Shown one piece after another: positions 49,738-58,880 of a stretch of 64,000 nucleotides of DNA. A program made the position numbers and the translations under genes. The notes beneath the pieces are model-generated. The model was not told the DNA's origin and did no database searches. It saw nothing but the letters and a program-made list of their open reading frames with translations. This stretch comes from an uncultured Eubacterium sp. (GTDB taxonomy: Bacteria > Bacillota > Clostridia > Oscillospirales > Acutalibacteraceae), in assembly GCA_905233545.1 (NCBI GenBank), contig CAJOEV010000004.1, forward strand, positions 1-64,000. Direction: 5' to 3'. Within the stretch, counting starts at the first letter, position 1. Each line of letters begins with the position of its first letter.

Positions 49738-50306
49738 AATCTTTCTCTCCTTTCGAAAAACCTTATTATTTGCTCAATTGAATTACCTGTTAAACTAAGT
49801 GTTGACAAGGCTGTAATAGTCGTCAAATTATTGAATTTCAGTTTATAATCAATTACGATTAAAATGATGCCTGATGAAAACACTGCAACTTCTAAGGCAG
49901 GTCCGCCTTTTCTTAGATTTGCAAAAGTCAATCTGTTTAAATAAGAAACTACAAACGGAACGTAAAAAAGCAGCAAATTGATTATTATTGCCCTTAAAAA
50001 TGTTTCTGTTATCTCGTTATTGTTTATAAGGGAAAGCAGAACCTCTGAAGCAAGTATTAAAGAAAGAAAAAATTTCGAAAGCCTTGCAAAATACCCCTCT
50101 TCACAATCGAAATGATTCGCACAATATGAAACCGCATTAAGAGCAATTAAACTCACAAGAGCAATCCTAAATCGTACAGTCACTTCTTGTTGTGCATATA
50201 AAGCTTTGATAACAAAAATTATAAAGGAAGTAATAAACACAATGAATCCTGTTGTTGACTGGGTACACGATTTAAGATTGTATTTTTTCTTTGTATTATC
50301 GTTCAT
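49728..50306 (-). CDS. Multi-helix membrane protein
   Basis: 192 residues. A short cytosolic N-terminus (MNDNTKKKYNLKS) is followed by five or six hydrophobic segments with few charges. GGGAGG precedes ATG. The stop overlaps the next gene's GTG. No family recognised. Its position beside a larger membrane protein suggests a two-component membrane unit of the element. Confidence 0.6.
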   Translation of the reverse strand: MNDNTKKKYNLKSCTQSTTGFIVFITSFIIFVIKALYAQQEVTVRFRIALVSLIALNAVSYCANHFDCEEGYFARLSKFFLSLILASEVLLSLINNNEITETFLRAIIINLLLFYVPFVVSYLNRLTFANLRKGGPALEVAVFSSGIILIVIDYKLKFNNLTTITALSTLSLTGNSIEQIIRFFERRERLWD

Positions 50307-50340
50307 TTTTCAACCTCCCATAAGTATTAATCTTTGCTTA

Positions 50341-50589
50341 TTAATCATCGTCGAAAAGCGATTCTAACACAACTTCTACCATATCAAATTCTTCACCGCT
50401 TAACGGATAAAGAACAGGGTCACATTCACAAGGATTGAATCTTGAAGCAAAGACTTTAGTCATACCATCTGTAGGATCAACACTTCCGTCTGTATAAGCT
50501 ATGTAATGATTATTGTTCAGTTCAAATGTAAATAAAACGGTCATTTCTACTGCGCCGTCATCAGTTTCAACGATAAATGTATCATTCAT
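50341..50589 (-). CDS. DUF1292-like small protein
   Basis: 82 residues from ATG 50589 (MNDTFIVETDDG) with GGAGG upstream; the longer frame would start before that site. FTFELNNNHYIAYTD and a Glu/Asp-rich end (EEFDMVEVVLESLFDDD) follow the DUF1292 pattern, where a short beta sheet binds an unknown partner. The start lies downstream of an AACCAAA box (50654-50660) and a TATAGAT -10-like sequence. Confidence 0.6.
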   Translation of the reverse strand: MNDTFIVETDDGAVEMTVLFTFELNNNHYIAYTDGSVDPTDGMTKVFASRFNPCECDPVLYPLSGEEFDMVEVVLESLFDDD

Positions 50590-50653
50590 AAAAATACCTC
50601 CAATATCTTTTCTCATCTATATCGTATCATGAGCCTTCGTATGTTCAGTGTTA

Positions 50654-50660
50654 TTTGGTT
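50654..50660 (-). promoter_or_regulatory. AACCAAA box 2, upstream of the DUF1292-like gene
   Basis: AACCAAA on the minus strand, exactly 39 nt before a TATAGAT -10-like sequence. Confidence 0.45.
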
Positions 50661-50734
50661 TTAATACGATTTATAGAAGCCAGAAGGGAACCAAGTAACT
50701 GATCCCCTTCCGACAGTATTCTTAACTGCTGCAT

Positions 50735-50902
50735 TCAAAGGATTGCAAACATCAAAGCAATGACAATGATTACAATCACAACTTTAGCAACAAGAAACGC
50801 TATATAACAAAGTTCAAGTTTAATGCGGATAATATCTCTCACAATATAGAATAATACTAAGCCCAAAACGACAAACATAAAGATTGCCTTAAGTATATTC
50901 AT
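50735..50902 (-). CDS. 55-aa membrane peptide
   Basis: Small ORF from ATG 50902 with AAGGAAGTG upstream. It reads as two hydrophobic stretches separated by a basic RDIIRIK segment: MNILKAIFMFVVLGLVLFYI and FLVAKVVIVIIVIALMFAIL. It lies 14 nt downstream of the OmpA-like lipoprotein gene. The size and composition suggest a small bitopic or hairpin membrane protein; function unknown. Confidence 0.6.
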   Translation of the reverse strand: MNILKAIFMFVVLGLVLFYIVRDIIRIKLELCYIAFLVAKVVIVIIVIALMFAIL

Positions 50903-50916
50903 ATGTATTCACTTCC

Positions 50917-52104
50917 TTATAAAAAGGATTCGGGATCAGAAGTTATTAGAACGAAACGATTTTTAGCTGCTTCTTGAGGTATTAAGTTACCATTGCTATC
51001 TAAATCACGAACCCTCAATGGCGAATTTTTATCACGACCTATTGCAATAATTCGAATTTCGTTCGTCACATTCTGCTCTCGTAGAAGCTTTTCGACGGTT
51101 TGACATCTTGCTTTGCTGAGTTCTTTACAAAATGTTTCACTGTCATAGCTGGCAGTCGATCCAATAAGATATATAGTTTTTCCGCTACGAATAATTGTAG
51201 GAGCGATATTTGCAAAAATAGCTTTTGCTGCTTTTTCATCAATAAGTTTCGCTGAGTTTTTCTCAAATTGTAACTGCTCGTTATCAAGAATAACTTCAAT
51301 TGTTTCTGGATTAAGAGCGTTTTGGGGTATTTTCACAGGTGTCACTTCCGGGTATCCTTCAGTATCAACAACTGATGACGACTTGTCATTTAAGAAGTCA
51401 ACGGTACCGCCTTTAGCTTTAATTAGTGTTGTATAGAAGTTTTCCAATGCATTAAGCTGTGAGGTATCCGGTGTCTGCTGAACATCTCTATTGACATCAC
51501 CCAGGTTAAGCCATACCACATGTATTCCGCTTAAGTCTTTGACATACTCAGACACTTCATCCGCCAATAGGTCAATATTAGTATTAAAGATATTGAACGA
51601 TAACATATTCAGTATACCCTTGGTACTGAAGCCGTTCGATAATACATAAATTGTTCTTCTGGTCCCCACCGTATCTGATGCAGTTACCGAGTCGATTGCT
51701 AAATTAATTGCTGATATCAAATCTATTTCTCTTGATTGAGGAGTGGCGACAGATATAGCTGTTGAAAGGCTGTTAATTGCATTTTTTGCCTTCTGTCGGG
51801 TTCGGCTTTGTGATTTATTATTCTCGTCCTTTTCCACTCTCTGTTCTGAAATAATAAACGGATCCCCGTCTGCTAAGATTGCTGAAACTTTACCTTCAGA
51901 CAACGCTGCCGCGCGGACATCGTCGTTGAGTCTTTGAGAATTCAAAGACAGCATACCGCTGAGGGCGTTTTTTGAAATGAGGATCGCCACTGAACTCTGC
52001 TGAGTAGCAGAGTCGGGGCTGTTCAATCCGTGACATCCTGTAAATAAAGTAATTATAATAGTCAATACTGTGATAATAGAAATGATACTTGTAATCTTTT
52101 TCAT
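50917..52104 (-). CDS. Lipoprotein with vWA-like region and OmpA-like domain
   Basis: 395 residues. A signal peptide with FTGC lipobox (21-24) comes first. A vWA-like central part (about 80-250) has VSAILADGDPF near its start and TIYVLSNGFSTKGILNM, DLSGIHVVWLNLG and LNALENFYTTLIKAKGG later. The C-terminal OmpA-like domain (about 275-390) contains IYLIGSTASYDSE, CKELSKARCQTVEKLL, RIIAIGRD and AKNRFVLI. OmpA-like domains bind peptidoglycan. A combined vWA-OmpA lipoprotein is uncommon in a monoderm. The ATG overlaps the upstream stop by 4 nt. Confidence 0.75.
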   Translation of the reverse strand: MKKITSIISIITVLTIIITLFTGCHGLNSPDSATQQSSVAILISKNALSGMLSLNSQRLNDDVRAAALSEGKVSAILADGDPFIISEQRVEKDENNKSQSRTRQKAKNAINSLSTAISVATPQSREIDLISAINLAIDSVTASDTVGTRRTIYVLSNGFSTKGILNMLSFNIFNTNIDLLADEVSEYVKDLSGIHVVWLNLGDVNRDVQQTPDTSQLNALENFYTTLIKAKGGTVDFLNDKSSSVVDTEGYPEVTPVKIPQNALNPETIEVILDNEQLQFEKNSAKLIDEKAAKAIFANIAPTIIRSGKTIYLIGSTASYDSETFCKELSKARCQTVEKLLREQNVTNEIRIIAIGRDKNSPLRVRDLDSNGNLIPQEAAKNRFVLITSDPESFL

Positions 52105-52934
52105 GATAGCATCTCCTTTGAATTTTTGAATGAGTCCACGACCGCTTGAGAGTTGTCGGTGACATCGTTAATGGCGTCAGCGTTTAAATTTTTCCCAGGC
52201 ATCAGCTTGTCTCTAAACGAAATTTTCTGGCTAACTGTATTTGCCCTAACTACTTCTTGAGCGGCATTTTGATTAGTCATGTCGTTTTCGTTAAGCTCTG
52301 CTGCACCAATAGTTGAATACTCAAATTGTGCAGCAGCAAGCTTTGCTATAGTTTTATAATTTCTGTTGAAATACTTTAACATTGCCGACTTCTTAATACT
52401 TTCCTCAGTGCGAGCTACGCCCAAAGCAAAGCAAAAGATAGATGATGCAACACTGGAAACAATAAACAACCATCCCATCCCGGCAGCCAATTCAAATCCA
52501 CCGAAACTTGTTGCAGAAGCGTCAAGACTTGACGTGTCTCCCAACAAATCAGGGGCTACTGAAAGTTTTATGATAGAAAGCGGAATTTGCATTGCAACAA
52601 AAGATATTTCAATGAGAACAAACATAATGATATCAACGAGTTTGTTCTCTTTGTTTCCTTTAACAATTGCTCGAAAATGAATTCCCGCCATATCCTGAGG
52701 AACATTGAGAAGAATGCTTGCCATAAGCGTTATGACAAATGTTAAAACCGGATCTTCATCCAACTTCGAATGTATCGTTGCTAATGTGAGCACAGCTTCT
52801 GAAACAACGCATAATGCAATTAAGATTATGCGATATTTATCCCGAAGAAACCATGGCATAGATTCTTCTATCGCCTTTTGTGCTGATTTTTCGACACTCT
52901 TAATGACAGAAACAGAGTTATATTTCTCATTCAT
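52101..52934 (-). CDS. Four-helix membrane protein with cytosolic tail
   Basis: 277 residues. Helices lie at about 35-53, 62-80, 100-120 and 150-172. Both ends are cytosolic or soluble, and the tail (about 185-277) is rich in Asn and Asp. AAAGGAGG precedes ATG. It overlaps both neighbours by 4 nt, so it is tightly linked with the OmpA-like lipoprotein. It resembles the layout of a motor- or channel-type partner of a peptidoglycan-binding protein, but it shows no MotA/ExbB motif. Confidence 0.6.
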   Translation of the reverse strand: MNEKYNSVSVIKSVEKSAQKAIEESMPWFLRDKYRIILIALCVVSEAVLTLATIHSKLDEDPVLTFVITLMASILLNVPQDMAGIHFRAIVKGNKENKLVDIIMFVLIEISFVAMQIPLSIIKLSVAPDLLGDTSSLDASATSFGGFELAAGMGWLFIVSSVASSIFCFALGVARTEESIKKSAMLKYFNRNYKTIAKLAAAQFEYSTIGAAELNENDMTNQNAAQEVVRANTVSQKISFRDKLMPGKNLNADAINDVTDNSQAVVDSFKNSKEMLS

Positions 52935-53299
52935 TCTAAGACCTCCTTTATGAAATTCTCGTTAAATGCAATCATTTCTTCAATAATATCAATTACACAA
53001 AGTTCACGCTTAGCCAGTTCTTCAATACTCTTGTTTGTACGTCTATGACTAGCCGATTGAGCATTAATCTTGGATATTTCAAGCACTTCGTTTGATTCAT
53101 ATACAGAATCACGAGCCTCTGCACAATCCTCGTCAAGATCCGTTGAATCAATAAACTTGTTGTCATCTTTATCAAGATGCTCACAGAAACGGACATATTC
53201 ATCTGACTGAACATAATCTATTGCTGTCTTACCATACAAATGCGTAGTGGCAAATTCATCGATTGAATTGTAGGTAATGTCCTTCTTTTTATTCTTCAA
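52931..53299 (-). CDS. Small charged helical protein, TTG start
   Basis: 122 residues. The start is TTG at 53299, with GGAGG 8 nt upstream inside the previous gene (11-nt overlap). Composition is mostly charged helix; SKINAQSASHRRTNKSIEELAKREL near the end suggests a binding helix. No family recognised. Its stop overlaps the next ATG by 4 nt, which places it in the same translational chain as the membrane protein. Confidence 0.55.
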   Translation of the reverse strand: MKNKKKDITYNSIDEFATTHLYGKTAIDYVQSDEYVRFCEHLDKDDNKFIDSTDLDEDCAEARDSVYESNEVLEISKINAQSASHRRTNKSIEELAKRELCVIDIIEEMIAFNENFIKEVLE

Positions 53300-53873
53300 T
53301 GTGATCGCCTCCGTTCATAATGTTATTAACTAAGTCTGAGTAAACTTCCTCAAAAGATTCGGTATTTAACTCAACATCAGCATCAACATATTTCAAGTAG
53401 TTGTTAATGCTTGCATTAGTGTAATGATAAGCGCTCATAATTAACCGAGAGATGATACCAACAGCAGTATCAATAAAGGCCTTTTCCTCGTTAACCTCAT
53501 CAGCAATTGACGCATACTGTGACATAGCATTAATATTTGCTTTGTTTACACGAGTATTCTCGCGTTTCTGTTTGCGTTCATCACTGTATTTAACGGGTTC
53601 TCTGGGTGAATCAACCGTCGCTTTTGCACGACTAAGTTTATCATCGGCGGTTTTTACAATTATGAGGGATTCAAGAATTTCAGTTTCAAGATTTTTCAAC
53701 TCTTCTTCGATGAATTTGTTGAACAATGAATACCTTCTGTCGATTTCTTCTTGTACCTTCCCTTTTCGGCTATCAAGCTTTCCTTTGACAAAAAGCAACA
53801 GCCAATTGTTGCAAAACTTGAATGATATCTTTCTCTTTTCAAGCCTTTCAATGATTTCTTTTTTATCGTTCAT
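53289..53873 (-). CDS. Coiled-coil cytosolic protein
   Basis: 194 residues from ATG 53873 with AGGAGG upstream; the GTG at 53882 overlaps that site. Long helices with heptad-like Leu/Ile and many Glu/Lys occur, e.g. KFIEEELKNLETEILESLIIVKTAD. No signal peptide. No family recognised. It begins a run of five genes that overlap end to end down to the OmpA-like lipoprotein. Confidence 0.6.
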   Translation of the reverse strand: MNDKKEIIERLEKRKISFKFCNNWLLLFVKGKLDSRKGKVQEEIDRRYSLFNKFIEEELKNLETEILESLIIVKTADDKLSRAKATVDSPREPVKYSDERKQKRENTRVNKANINAMSQYASIADEVNEEKAFIDTAVGIISRLIMSAYHYTNASINNYLKYVDADVELNTESFEEVYSDLVNNIMNGGDHIEE

Positions 53874-53891
53874 AGTTTTCACCTCCTAATA

Positions 53892-54170
53892 TCATTCGAG
53901 AATATCTTCTGTAAAGTTTGTTTCGATGAATGTATCAAGTCCTATTATTACTAATGTAAGATATTCAATAAACTGCTCTTTTTTCTGTAAATCATCACAT
54001 TCCATTCCACAAGCAGCAATAATGGCAACTCTTTCGCAAATTTTTTCGCCTGCTTTGTGAAATAAAAATTCTGCCTTTAAATCCTGTATAAATTGCATAG
54101 AAGTTTCCTTATTGCATTCTTCTGAAAGCTCAGGCTCTTTTCCAATTGTGTTTCCATCAAAATCAAACAT
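53892..54170 (-). CDS. 92-aa acidic helical protein
   Basis: 92 residues, starting MFDFDGNTIGKEPELS, with AAAGGAG upstream. Two helices rich in Glu: LKAEFLFHKAGEKICERVAIIAACG and KEQFIEYLTLVIIGLDTFIE. No family recognised. It is the first gene after the promoter at 54195-54223 and lies 18 nt before the coiled-coil gene, so it opens the small-protein/OmpA operon. Confidence 0.6.
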   Translation of the reverse strand: MFDFDGNTIGKEPELSEECNKETSMQFIQDLKAEFLFHKAGEKICERVAIIAACGMECDDLQKKEQFIEYLTLVIIGLDTFIETNFTEDILE

Positions 54171-54194
54171 TTTAATGTCTCCTTTCTTTTGTTA

Positions 54195-54223
54195 TCTATA
54201 TTCTATGCCTAATGGTGACTCAA
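54195..54223 (-). promoter_or_regulatory. Promoter of the small-protein/OmpA operon
   Basis: Minus-strand TTGAGT (complement of 54218-54223), 17-bp spacer, TATAGA (complement of 54195-54200). The AACCAAA box lies 9 bp further upstream at 54233-54239. Confidence 0.65.
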
Positions 54224-54232
54224 TTTTGTTTT

Positions 54233-54239
54233 TTTGGTT
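54233..54239 (-). promoter_or_regulatory. AACCAAA box 3, upstream of the 92-aa gene
   Basis: AACCAAA on the minus strand starting right after the PcfJ-like stop codon, and exactly 39 nt before the TATAGAT -10. Confidence 0.5.
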
Positions 54240-55907
54240 CTAGAAGTCTTCCTCGTATTCTAAACGATTCTTCTTTGCCCACTTTTTAAATACACGATAT
54301 GCATATTTCAGCACCTCAATGGGTTCGTTGTTTTTTATCAGAGCCTGCTCTATCCTGTATCCGTATCTACTGATTTCTATAGCAGCAACAGTCTTTGAGG
54401 CATTGTTTTTCATGAGAACAACCGGATTTTTTTCGTTTGCGTTCCTTTCATTTAAGCAATTATTGAGTTCTAAACTAGTCTTTTTTGCCTCGTTTGTGCT
54501 TTTTAGAAAGCAAAATGTAAAATCATCAATTCTCCCCTCAATCTTTAATTCCTCCGGTATTTCAAAAGGCAATGAATATGGTTCATTAATGCGAAAGAGC
54601 GAAGACAATCTATATTCATCAAAAAACTCGTTAAATTCGTTTTTTATTTCTGAAAGCGTTTTGCAATTTTCAATCTCTTTTAAATGGTCGTTAAGCAATG
54701 CATAATTCTTACAGTATTCAATAAACTCATTAAGATTCCATTTAATAAGATTTGTAATTTCACGTCCTTCGTTATTCGAACAACGAATCCTGATAAACTC
54801 GCTGATACCAGGAAAGCTATGCATATTACGCAATAGAATCAACGCATTAAGTGTGCTATAGTTCAGAATTGAACAAAACAGATCAATATTATTAAGGCAC
54901 GAAAAAAGCGACTCCAATTCTTCAATATAGATTAGAAATTCGGTATTTTTGTATATAGACCTACGAATACATTTTGTTTTAGGTAAACTACACTGTTCAA
55001 AAAGCTTTACCGCATCAAATGACTGCAAGGATTCGCATACTTCTTCAAAGCTTTCTTCAATTTCGTAACTCCCTTTCTTAAAGGGAATGCTTTTATAGAA
55101 ATTAGCGTTATAACCCTTGAATCGATTCATCATTATAATATCTTGAAAAGAGATTATCTCTTCATTAAACGGGAATTCGATAAGCCAATAATTCTTTAGT
55201 TGGTTGATTAAGAATTCCCGAACGGCTTTATTACAAGTAATTATTGTAAAGCATGGATCATTTGTTATCCGATCAAAACAGGTTGTTATATCTTTTTCGA
55301 ACAGTGTTTTCTCATCAAAGCCTTCAACCGAAAGAAAAGCCTTACCTGAGTTTAAATCTAGTTTCAAAACCTCATGTTCAATACCGTTAAGCATTTTCTC
55401 TTCAATATCAACATTTTTCTCTGAAACTGAAATAATAGCTGAAATCAGTTCTGCCATATTCATTATTTCAACTTTTACGAACAGCTCGTCTTGTTCTTTA
55501 AACATTACAATTGATCTTTTGTCGCATCGACCAGGTACGCCTTGTTTGATTGTGTTTCCACAATGAGGACATTTAATGCTTTTTACGCCTCCAAAAAACG
55601 AATCAAGGTTTATCAAGATTTTATTATTTACAGGCTTGCCGAATTCAAGTTGCTCGTTCTGATAAAGAGCGTCAATCACTTCAACAGGGACAGTTCTTTT
55701 TGCAGCGGGAAATAATTGCCCGGGTAGGATTTTGCCGTCACATATTGGGCATTTAACAAATTCGTATTTCAGGTTGATTTTTTCATTGTTTAGGTTTTCC
55801 ATCGATGTATACTGAGCAATCATATCTTTATTGAACATTTCCAACAATTCTTCTATTTCAACGATTTCTGTCGCTTTTTCAATCTCAAACTCGCTGTTTA
55901 TAAACAT
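54240..55907 (-). CDS. PcfJ-like protein with zinc ribbons
   Basis: 555 residues from ATG 55907 with GAGGTG upstream. Zinc-binding pairs CPICDG (about 55) and CPHCGN (about 105) sit in the N-terminal part. The middle is helical. The C-terminus carries the PcfJ-type block: TSLELNNCLNERN, NPVVLMKNNASKTVAAIEISR and EVLKYAYRVFKKWAKKN. PcfJ-like proteins are common in plasmids and integrative elements; their activity is unknown. An AACCAAA box lies upstream at 55977-55983. Confidence 0.65.
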   Translation of the reverse strand: MFINSEFEIEKATEIVEIEELLEMFNKDMIAQYTSMENLNNEKINLKYEFVKCPICDGKILPGQLFPAAKRTVPVEVIDALYQNEQLEFGKPVNNKILINLDSFFGGVKSIKCPHCGNTIKQGVPGRCDKRSIVMFKEQDELFVKVEIMNMAELISAIISVSEKNVDIEEKMLNGIEHEVLKLDLNSGKAFLSVEGFDEKTLFEKDITTCFDRITNDPCFTIITCNKAVREFLINQLKNYWLIEFPFNEEIISFQDIIMMNRFKGYNANFYKSIPFKKGSYEIEESFEEVCESLQSFDAVKLFEQCSLPKTKCIRRSIYKNTEFLIYIEELESLFSCLNNIDLFCSILNYSTLNALILLRNMHSFPGISEFIRIRCSNNEGREITNLIKWNLNEFIEYCKNYALLNDHLKEIENCKTLSEIKNEFNEFFDEYRLSSLFRINEPYSLPFEIPEELKIEGRIDDFTFCFLKSTNEAKKTSLELNNCLNERNANEKNPVVLMKNNASKTVAAIEISRYGYRIEQALIKNNEPIEVLKYAYRVFKKWAKKNRLEYEEDF

Positions 55908-55976
55908 TTTCAACACCTCGTTTCTAAATATTTCTATACTTTATAGATATCACATCCTTTGTAGAGCATTTGAAAA

Positions 55977-55983
55977 TTTGGTT
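55977..55983 (-). promoter_or_regulatory. AACCAAA box 4, upstream of the PcfJ-like gene
   Basis: AACCAAA on the minus strand, 38 nt before TATAAAG. Confidence 0.45.
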
Positions 55984-56039
55984 TTTCAAAAAGAAAAAGC
56001 AGCGATTCAATTGAATCGCCACTTTCGTAGTTTGACTTA

Positions 56040-57185
56040 TTATTCTTCGCTTACAGAAACATCCGCAAATAAATCTTCATCAATATCAAGATTAAAATCT
56101 TTTATTATCTTCTCAGCATTGTCTCGGATTACTTCTGGATGAATACCTTTGTTTTCGTGGATTTCTCTTAAAATTGATAAATCACGTATTAATCTATCTA
56201 CTGAACTGCATCTATAAAAAGAATCTGATAATGAATAGCTAATAATATCCGACAATTTATTGATAAACCCTTGACTACAATTATACTTCTCTTTCAAGAA
56301 TTCACAAGAATCATCAGTTATAATGTTGTTATAATTGTATATTTTAAAATTCTTTTCAGTTTCACATAGCATATAGATTTCGCTTGACGAAAACAAAAGA
56401 CTAATTAATGTAGTAACCAACATATAAACATCTGTAGATTTATCATACAATCCATCATATGCTTCGGAAGGTGCAAACGGTTCAGAACTGCTGATTTTGG
56501 AAAATTTTCCGCTAGCAAGTTTTGTAATAGTATCAGTATCTAACATTTTTATATTGAACTGCTTACTATTATCAACTCTGTCAATATTATATAGAAAATT
56601 ACTTGGCTTTATGTCTCGGTGGATTAGATTTTTTCTATGAAGAACTCTAATAATCTCTGCCATTTTAATTACGACATCAATTATATCTTCAATTGCATCG
56701 AATTTAAAATGATGGTAGTTTTCATATTCGATGCCGTTATCAAAATCATCATCAAAATAAATACTAAATGCTTTGTATGAACCGATACTTTTACAATCTG
56801 ATTCAGCATAATCAATCGTTATACTATTGTTGTTTATGTCAAATAAACAATTATCAAAACCATAAATATCAACTATATGTTTTCTTAGGGCTGGCATTCT
56901 TTGTAGTCTGGCTAAATTTCTAATCGATCTTTCCATTGATATGTATTTTTTTAGAAAAGATGCACTATTTGATGTTTGCGCAGGTAGTATTTTTATCGCC
57001 GTTATGCAGTTATCGTTATACACGTATTCTGTCGCAAATCCGATTGGTTCAAAAACCTTTAATATCACTTTTTTACCATCAAAGTTATCATCGTATAATG
57101 TACCTCTATATGTAACATAATTTGCACCTCGTCCTATAGATTCATTATCTACACAAATATAACCATTTTTATATTTAAATTTCAA
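56040..57185 (-). CDS. Ser/Thr protein kinase, apparently active
   Basis: 381 residues starting at TTG 57185, with AGGAGG 10 nt upstream and an 11-nt overlap with the upstream gene. The glycine loop is IGRGANYVTYRG (about 17-28), the lysine is K43 in VILKVF, the catalytic loop is LIHRDIKPSNFL (about 196) and the metal site is the variant LDTDTI (DTD for DFG). APSEAYDG follows as the activation-segment end. It is cytosolic with no membrane helix. It pairs with the PP2C phosphatase two genes upstream, giving a reversible phosphorylation switch inside the element. Confidence 0.88.
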   Translation of the reverse strand: MKFKYKNGYICVDNESIGRGANYVTYRGTLYDDNFDGKKVILKVFEPIGFATEYVYNDNCITAIKILPAQTSNSASFLKKYISMERSIRNLARLQRMPALRKHIVDIYGFDNCLFDINNNSITIDYAESDCKSIGSYKAFSIYFDDDFDNGIEYENYHHFKFDAIEDIIDVVIKMAEIIRVLHRKNLIHRDIKPSNFLYNIDRVDNSKQFNIKMLDTDTITKLASGKFSKISSSEPFAPSEAYDGLYDKSTDVYMLVTTLISLLFSSSEIYMLCETEKNFKIYNYNNIITDDSCEFLKEKYNCSQGFINKLSDIISYSLSDSFYRCSSVDRLIRDLSILREIHENKGIHPEVIRDNAEKIIKDFNLDIDEDLFADVSVSEE

Positions 57186-58842
57186 GGTTGATTATCCTCC
57201 TAAACGTATCAAACGGGTCTTCGCTTATTAAACACAAGAAAATAAAACTATCCATTGAGCCCGGCAGATAAAAACCATTATAATTAGCTCCTTCTAAATA
57301 TGGCAATATACCTCTACGAAAGTCGTTTAACAAGAGACTTCTAAAATCACTGGGTAATTCACTTGTTTCCATTGAATCAAAGTCATCTTCCCATTCAGAA
57401 AGATCCTCGTCATCAATTTCCTCATCAGCATCAATATTGCTATAGAATCTATACTGCAAGGTTTCCAGCCAACTAGGAAGATAGTCTAACTCTTCCGGCA
57501 TAGCTGAATCGTCAGCTCGTCCGGCGTAGTGATTTTGACTTTGTGATTCATAATAATCCAATAAGTATTTAATATGTGAAACCTTTAGTTTAATTACATA
57601 ATAGTAAAAATATAAAACCAAAAAATAATCTCTTTTTGCTGTTTCATTCCCATTAATTACATCCTTCAAATTGCTCCGCTTAAGCGAATCTCTGTTTAGT
57701 AATTGAAATCTCTTATTATCTAAATCCTCATTATAAGATTCACCGAAAATTGATTCTAAAAAGCTTGCTTTTATTATGCTTAAATTGTTTGTTTCATCAC
57801 TATCAATAATTGAAATATCCTGCAAGGCAGTCTTTAAATCAAAAGCTTTGATTTTCTTATAATAATCTGTTTCCTGTTTATTGTTGTTTTTGAGTTTTTG
57901 TTTTTCATCTTTAGCCAACGAAACGGCTTCCTCATCGTCCGGTATTATTCCTATTGACGAGTACAAAACATGCTTTTTTTGACGCTTCTCAATAAGTTTT
58001 AAACAGTCTTTATAAACGGATTCAAACTTTATCACCTCATCATATAATTTCTGGAATTGAAACTGAGCTGATTTAGATGGATAACTAATAATACTATATT
58101 TATCATAATAAGTATGGGTTTTTGAAAGGCTAATTTTTTCTGTTTTTCTAAACCATCCGGATAAAGAATTTAAATATGAAAACAGGTCTTCTTCACTCAA
58201 AATACGGATGTTTAGAATGTCTGCATTAGCAGTGAACTCGTTGGTATCACCTACATCTTTTAAACAAACAACTTTTGCTTTGAGTTGTTGAAAGTATTCG
58301 TATTTGGTGGTAGCAGAAGATTTAAGGCACCACCATGCAATAACCTCGTAAGGGTTTTTAAAATTAAAACCTTGCTGCTTTAGACCTTTAGTAAGCAGTG
58401 CATTTGCTTGTTTCTCGTTTAGATTCAATGCAAAGCATACAAATAATACATTATCTCTACTAATTGGCTTTTCTTGAGTTGATGATGACTTTTTTCCACC
58501 AATCCCAAAACAAAGATTTACTGATTTTGTTAAAGTGTATGAAGTGTTATCAAATAAATAGTCCTTGCTTTTGATTCCAATTGTTTGTTTACCACTTTTT
58601 TTGATAAAATCAATGAAAAGAACATCATTTTCATCATCATAAATATCATAGTTTTTCATATCCGGATATGTTTCAACAATAATACGCTTTAAAAAAACTT
58701 TAAATGGGGGATCTATCATGTTTTCAAATAAACCGCCAACAAAGCTTTCTGTGGCTTTGCATGATAACAGTTCTTTTTCTAAAGATAATAAATCGGCATT
58801 TAACAATAAACTTTCTGAATTTTTAGTTATATCTGTATTCAT
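57175..58842 (-). CDS. Helical protein of unknown function between PP2C and kinase
   Basis: 555 residues. The N-terminal third has strand/helix segments such as DVLFIDFIKKSGKQTIGIKSKDYL. From about 133, DNVLFVCFALNLNEKQANALLTKGLKQQGF is a helix-turn-helix-like bundle resembling those seen beside bacterial kinases. The centre is coiled coil and the end is an acidic helical region. No enzyme motif is visible. AAGGAGAA precedes the ATG. Its place between phosphatase and kinase makes it a likely substrate or adaptor. Confidence 0.6.
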   Translation of the reverse strand: MNTDITKNSESLLLNADLLSLEKELLSCKATESFVGGLFENMIDPPFKVFLKRIIVETYPDMKNYDIYDDENDVLFIDFIKKSGKQTIGIKSKDYLFDNTSYTLTKSVNLCFGIGGKKSSSTQEKPISRDNVLFVCFALNLNEKQANALLTKGLKQQGFNFKNPYEVIAWWCLKSSATTKYEYFQQLKAKVVCLKDVGDTNEFTANADILNIRILSEEDLFSYLNSLSGWFRKTEKISLSKTHTYYDKYSIISYPSKSAQFQFQKLYDEVIKFESVYKDCLKLIEKRQKKHVLYSSIGIIPDDEEAVSLAKDEKQKLKNNNKQETDYYKKIKAFDLKTALQDISIIDSDETNNLSIIKASFLESIFGESYNEDLDNKRFQLLNRDSLKRSNLKDVINGNETAKRDYFLVLYFYYYVIKLKVSHIKYLLDYYESQSQNHYAGRADDSAMPEELDYLPSWLETLQYRFYSNIDADEEIDDEDLSEWEDDFDSMETSELPSDFRSLLLNDFRRGILPYLEGANYNGFYLPGSMDSFIFLCLISEDPFDTFRRIINLEI

Positions 58843-58880
58843 GATGCTTCTCCTTATCAGTCAATATTTGCCAATGTTAA

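Noticed and set aside
53452-53889. 145-codon plus-strand ORF opposite the coiled-coil gene
   Set aside because: Serine/phenylalanine-rich shadow of a Lys/Glu-rich helical gene; no ribosome-binding site.
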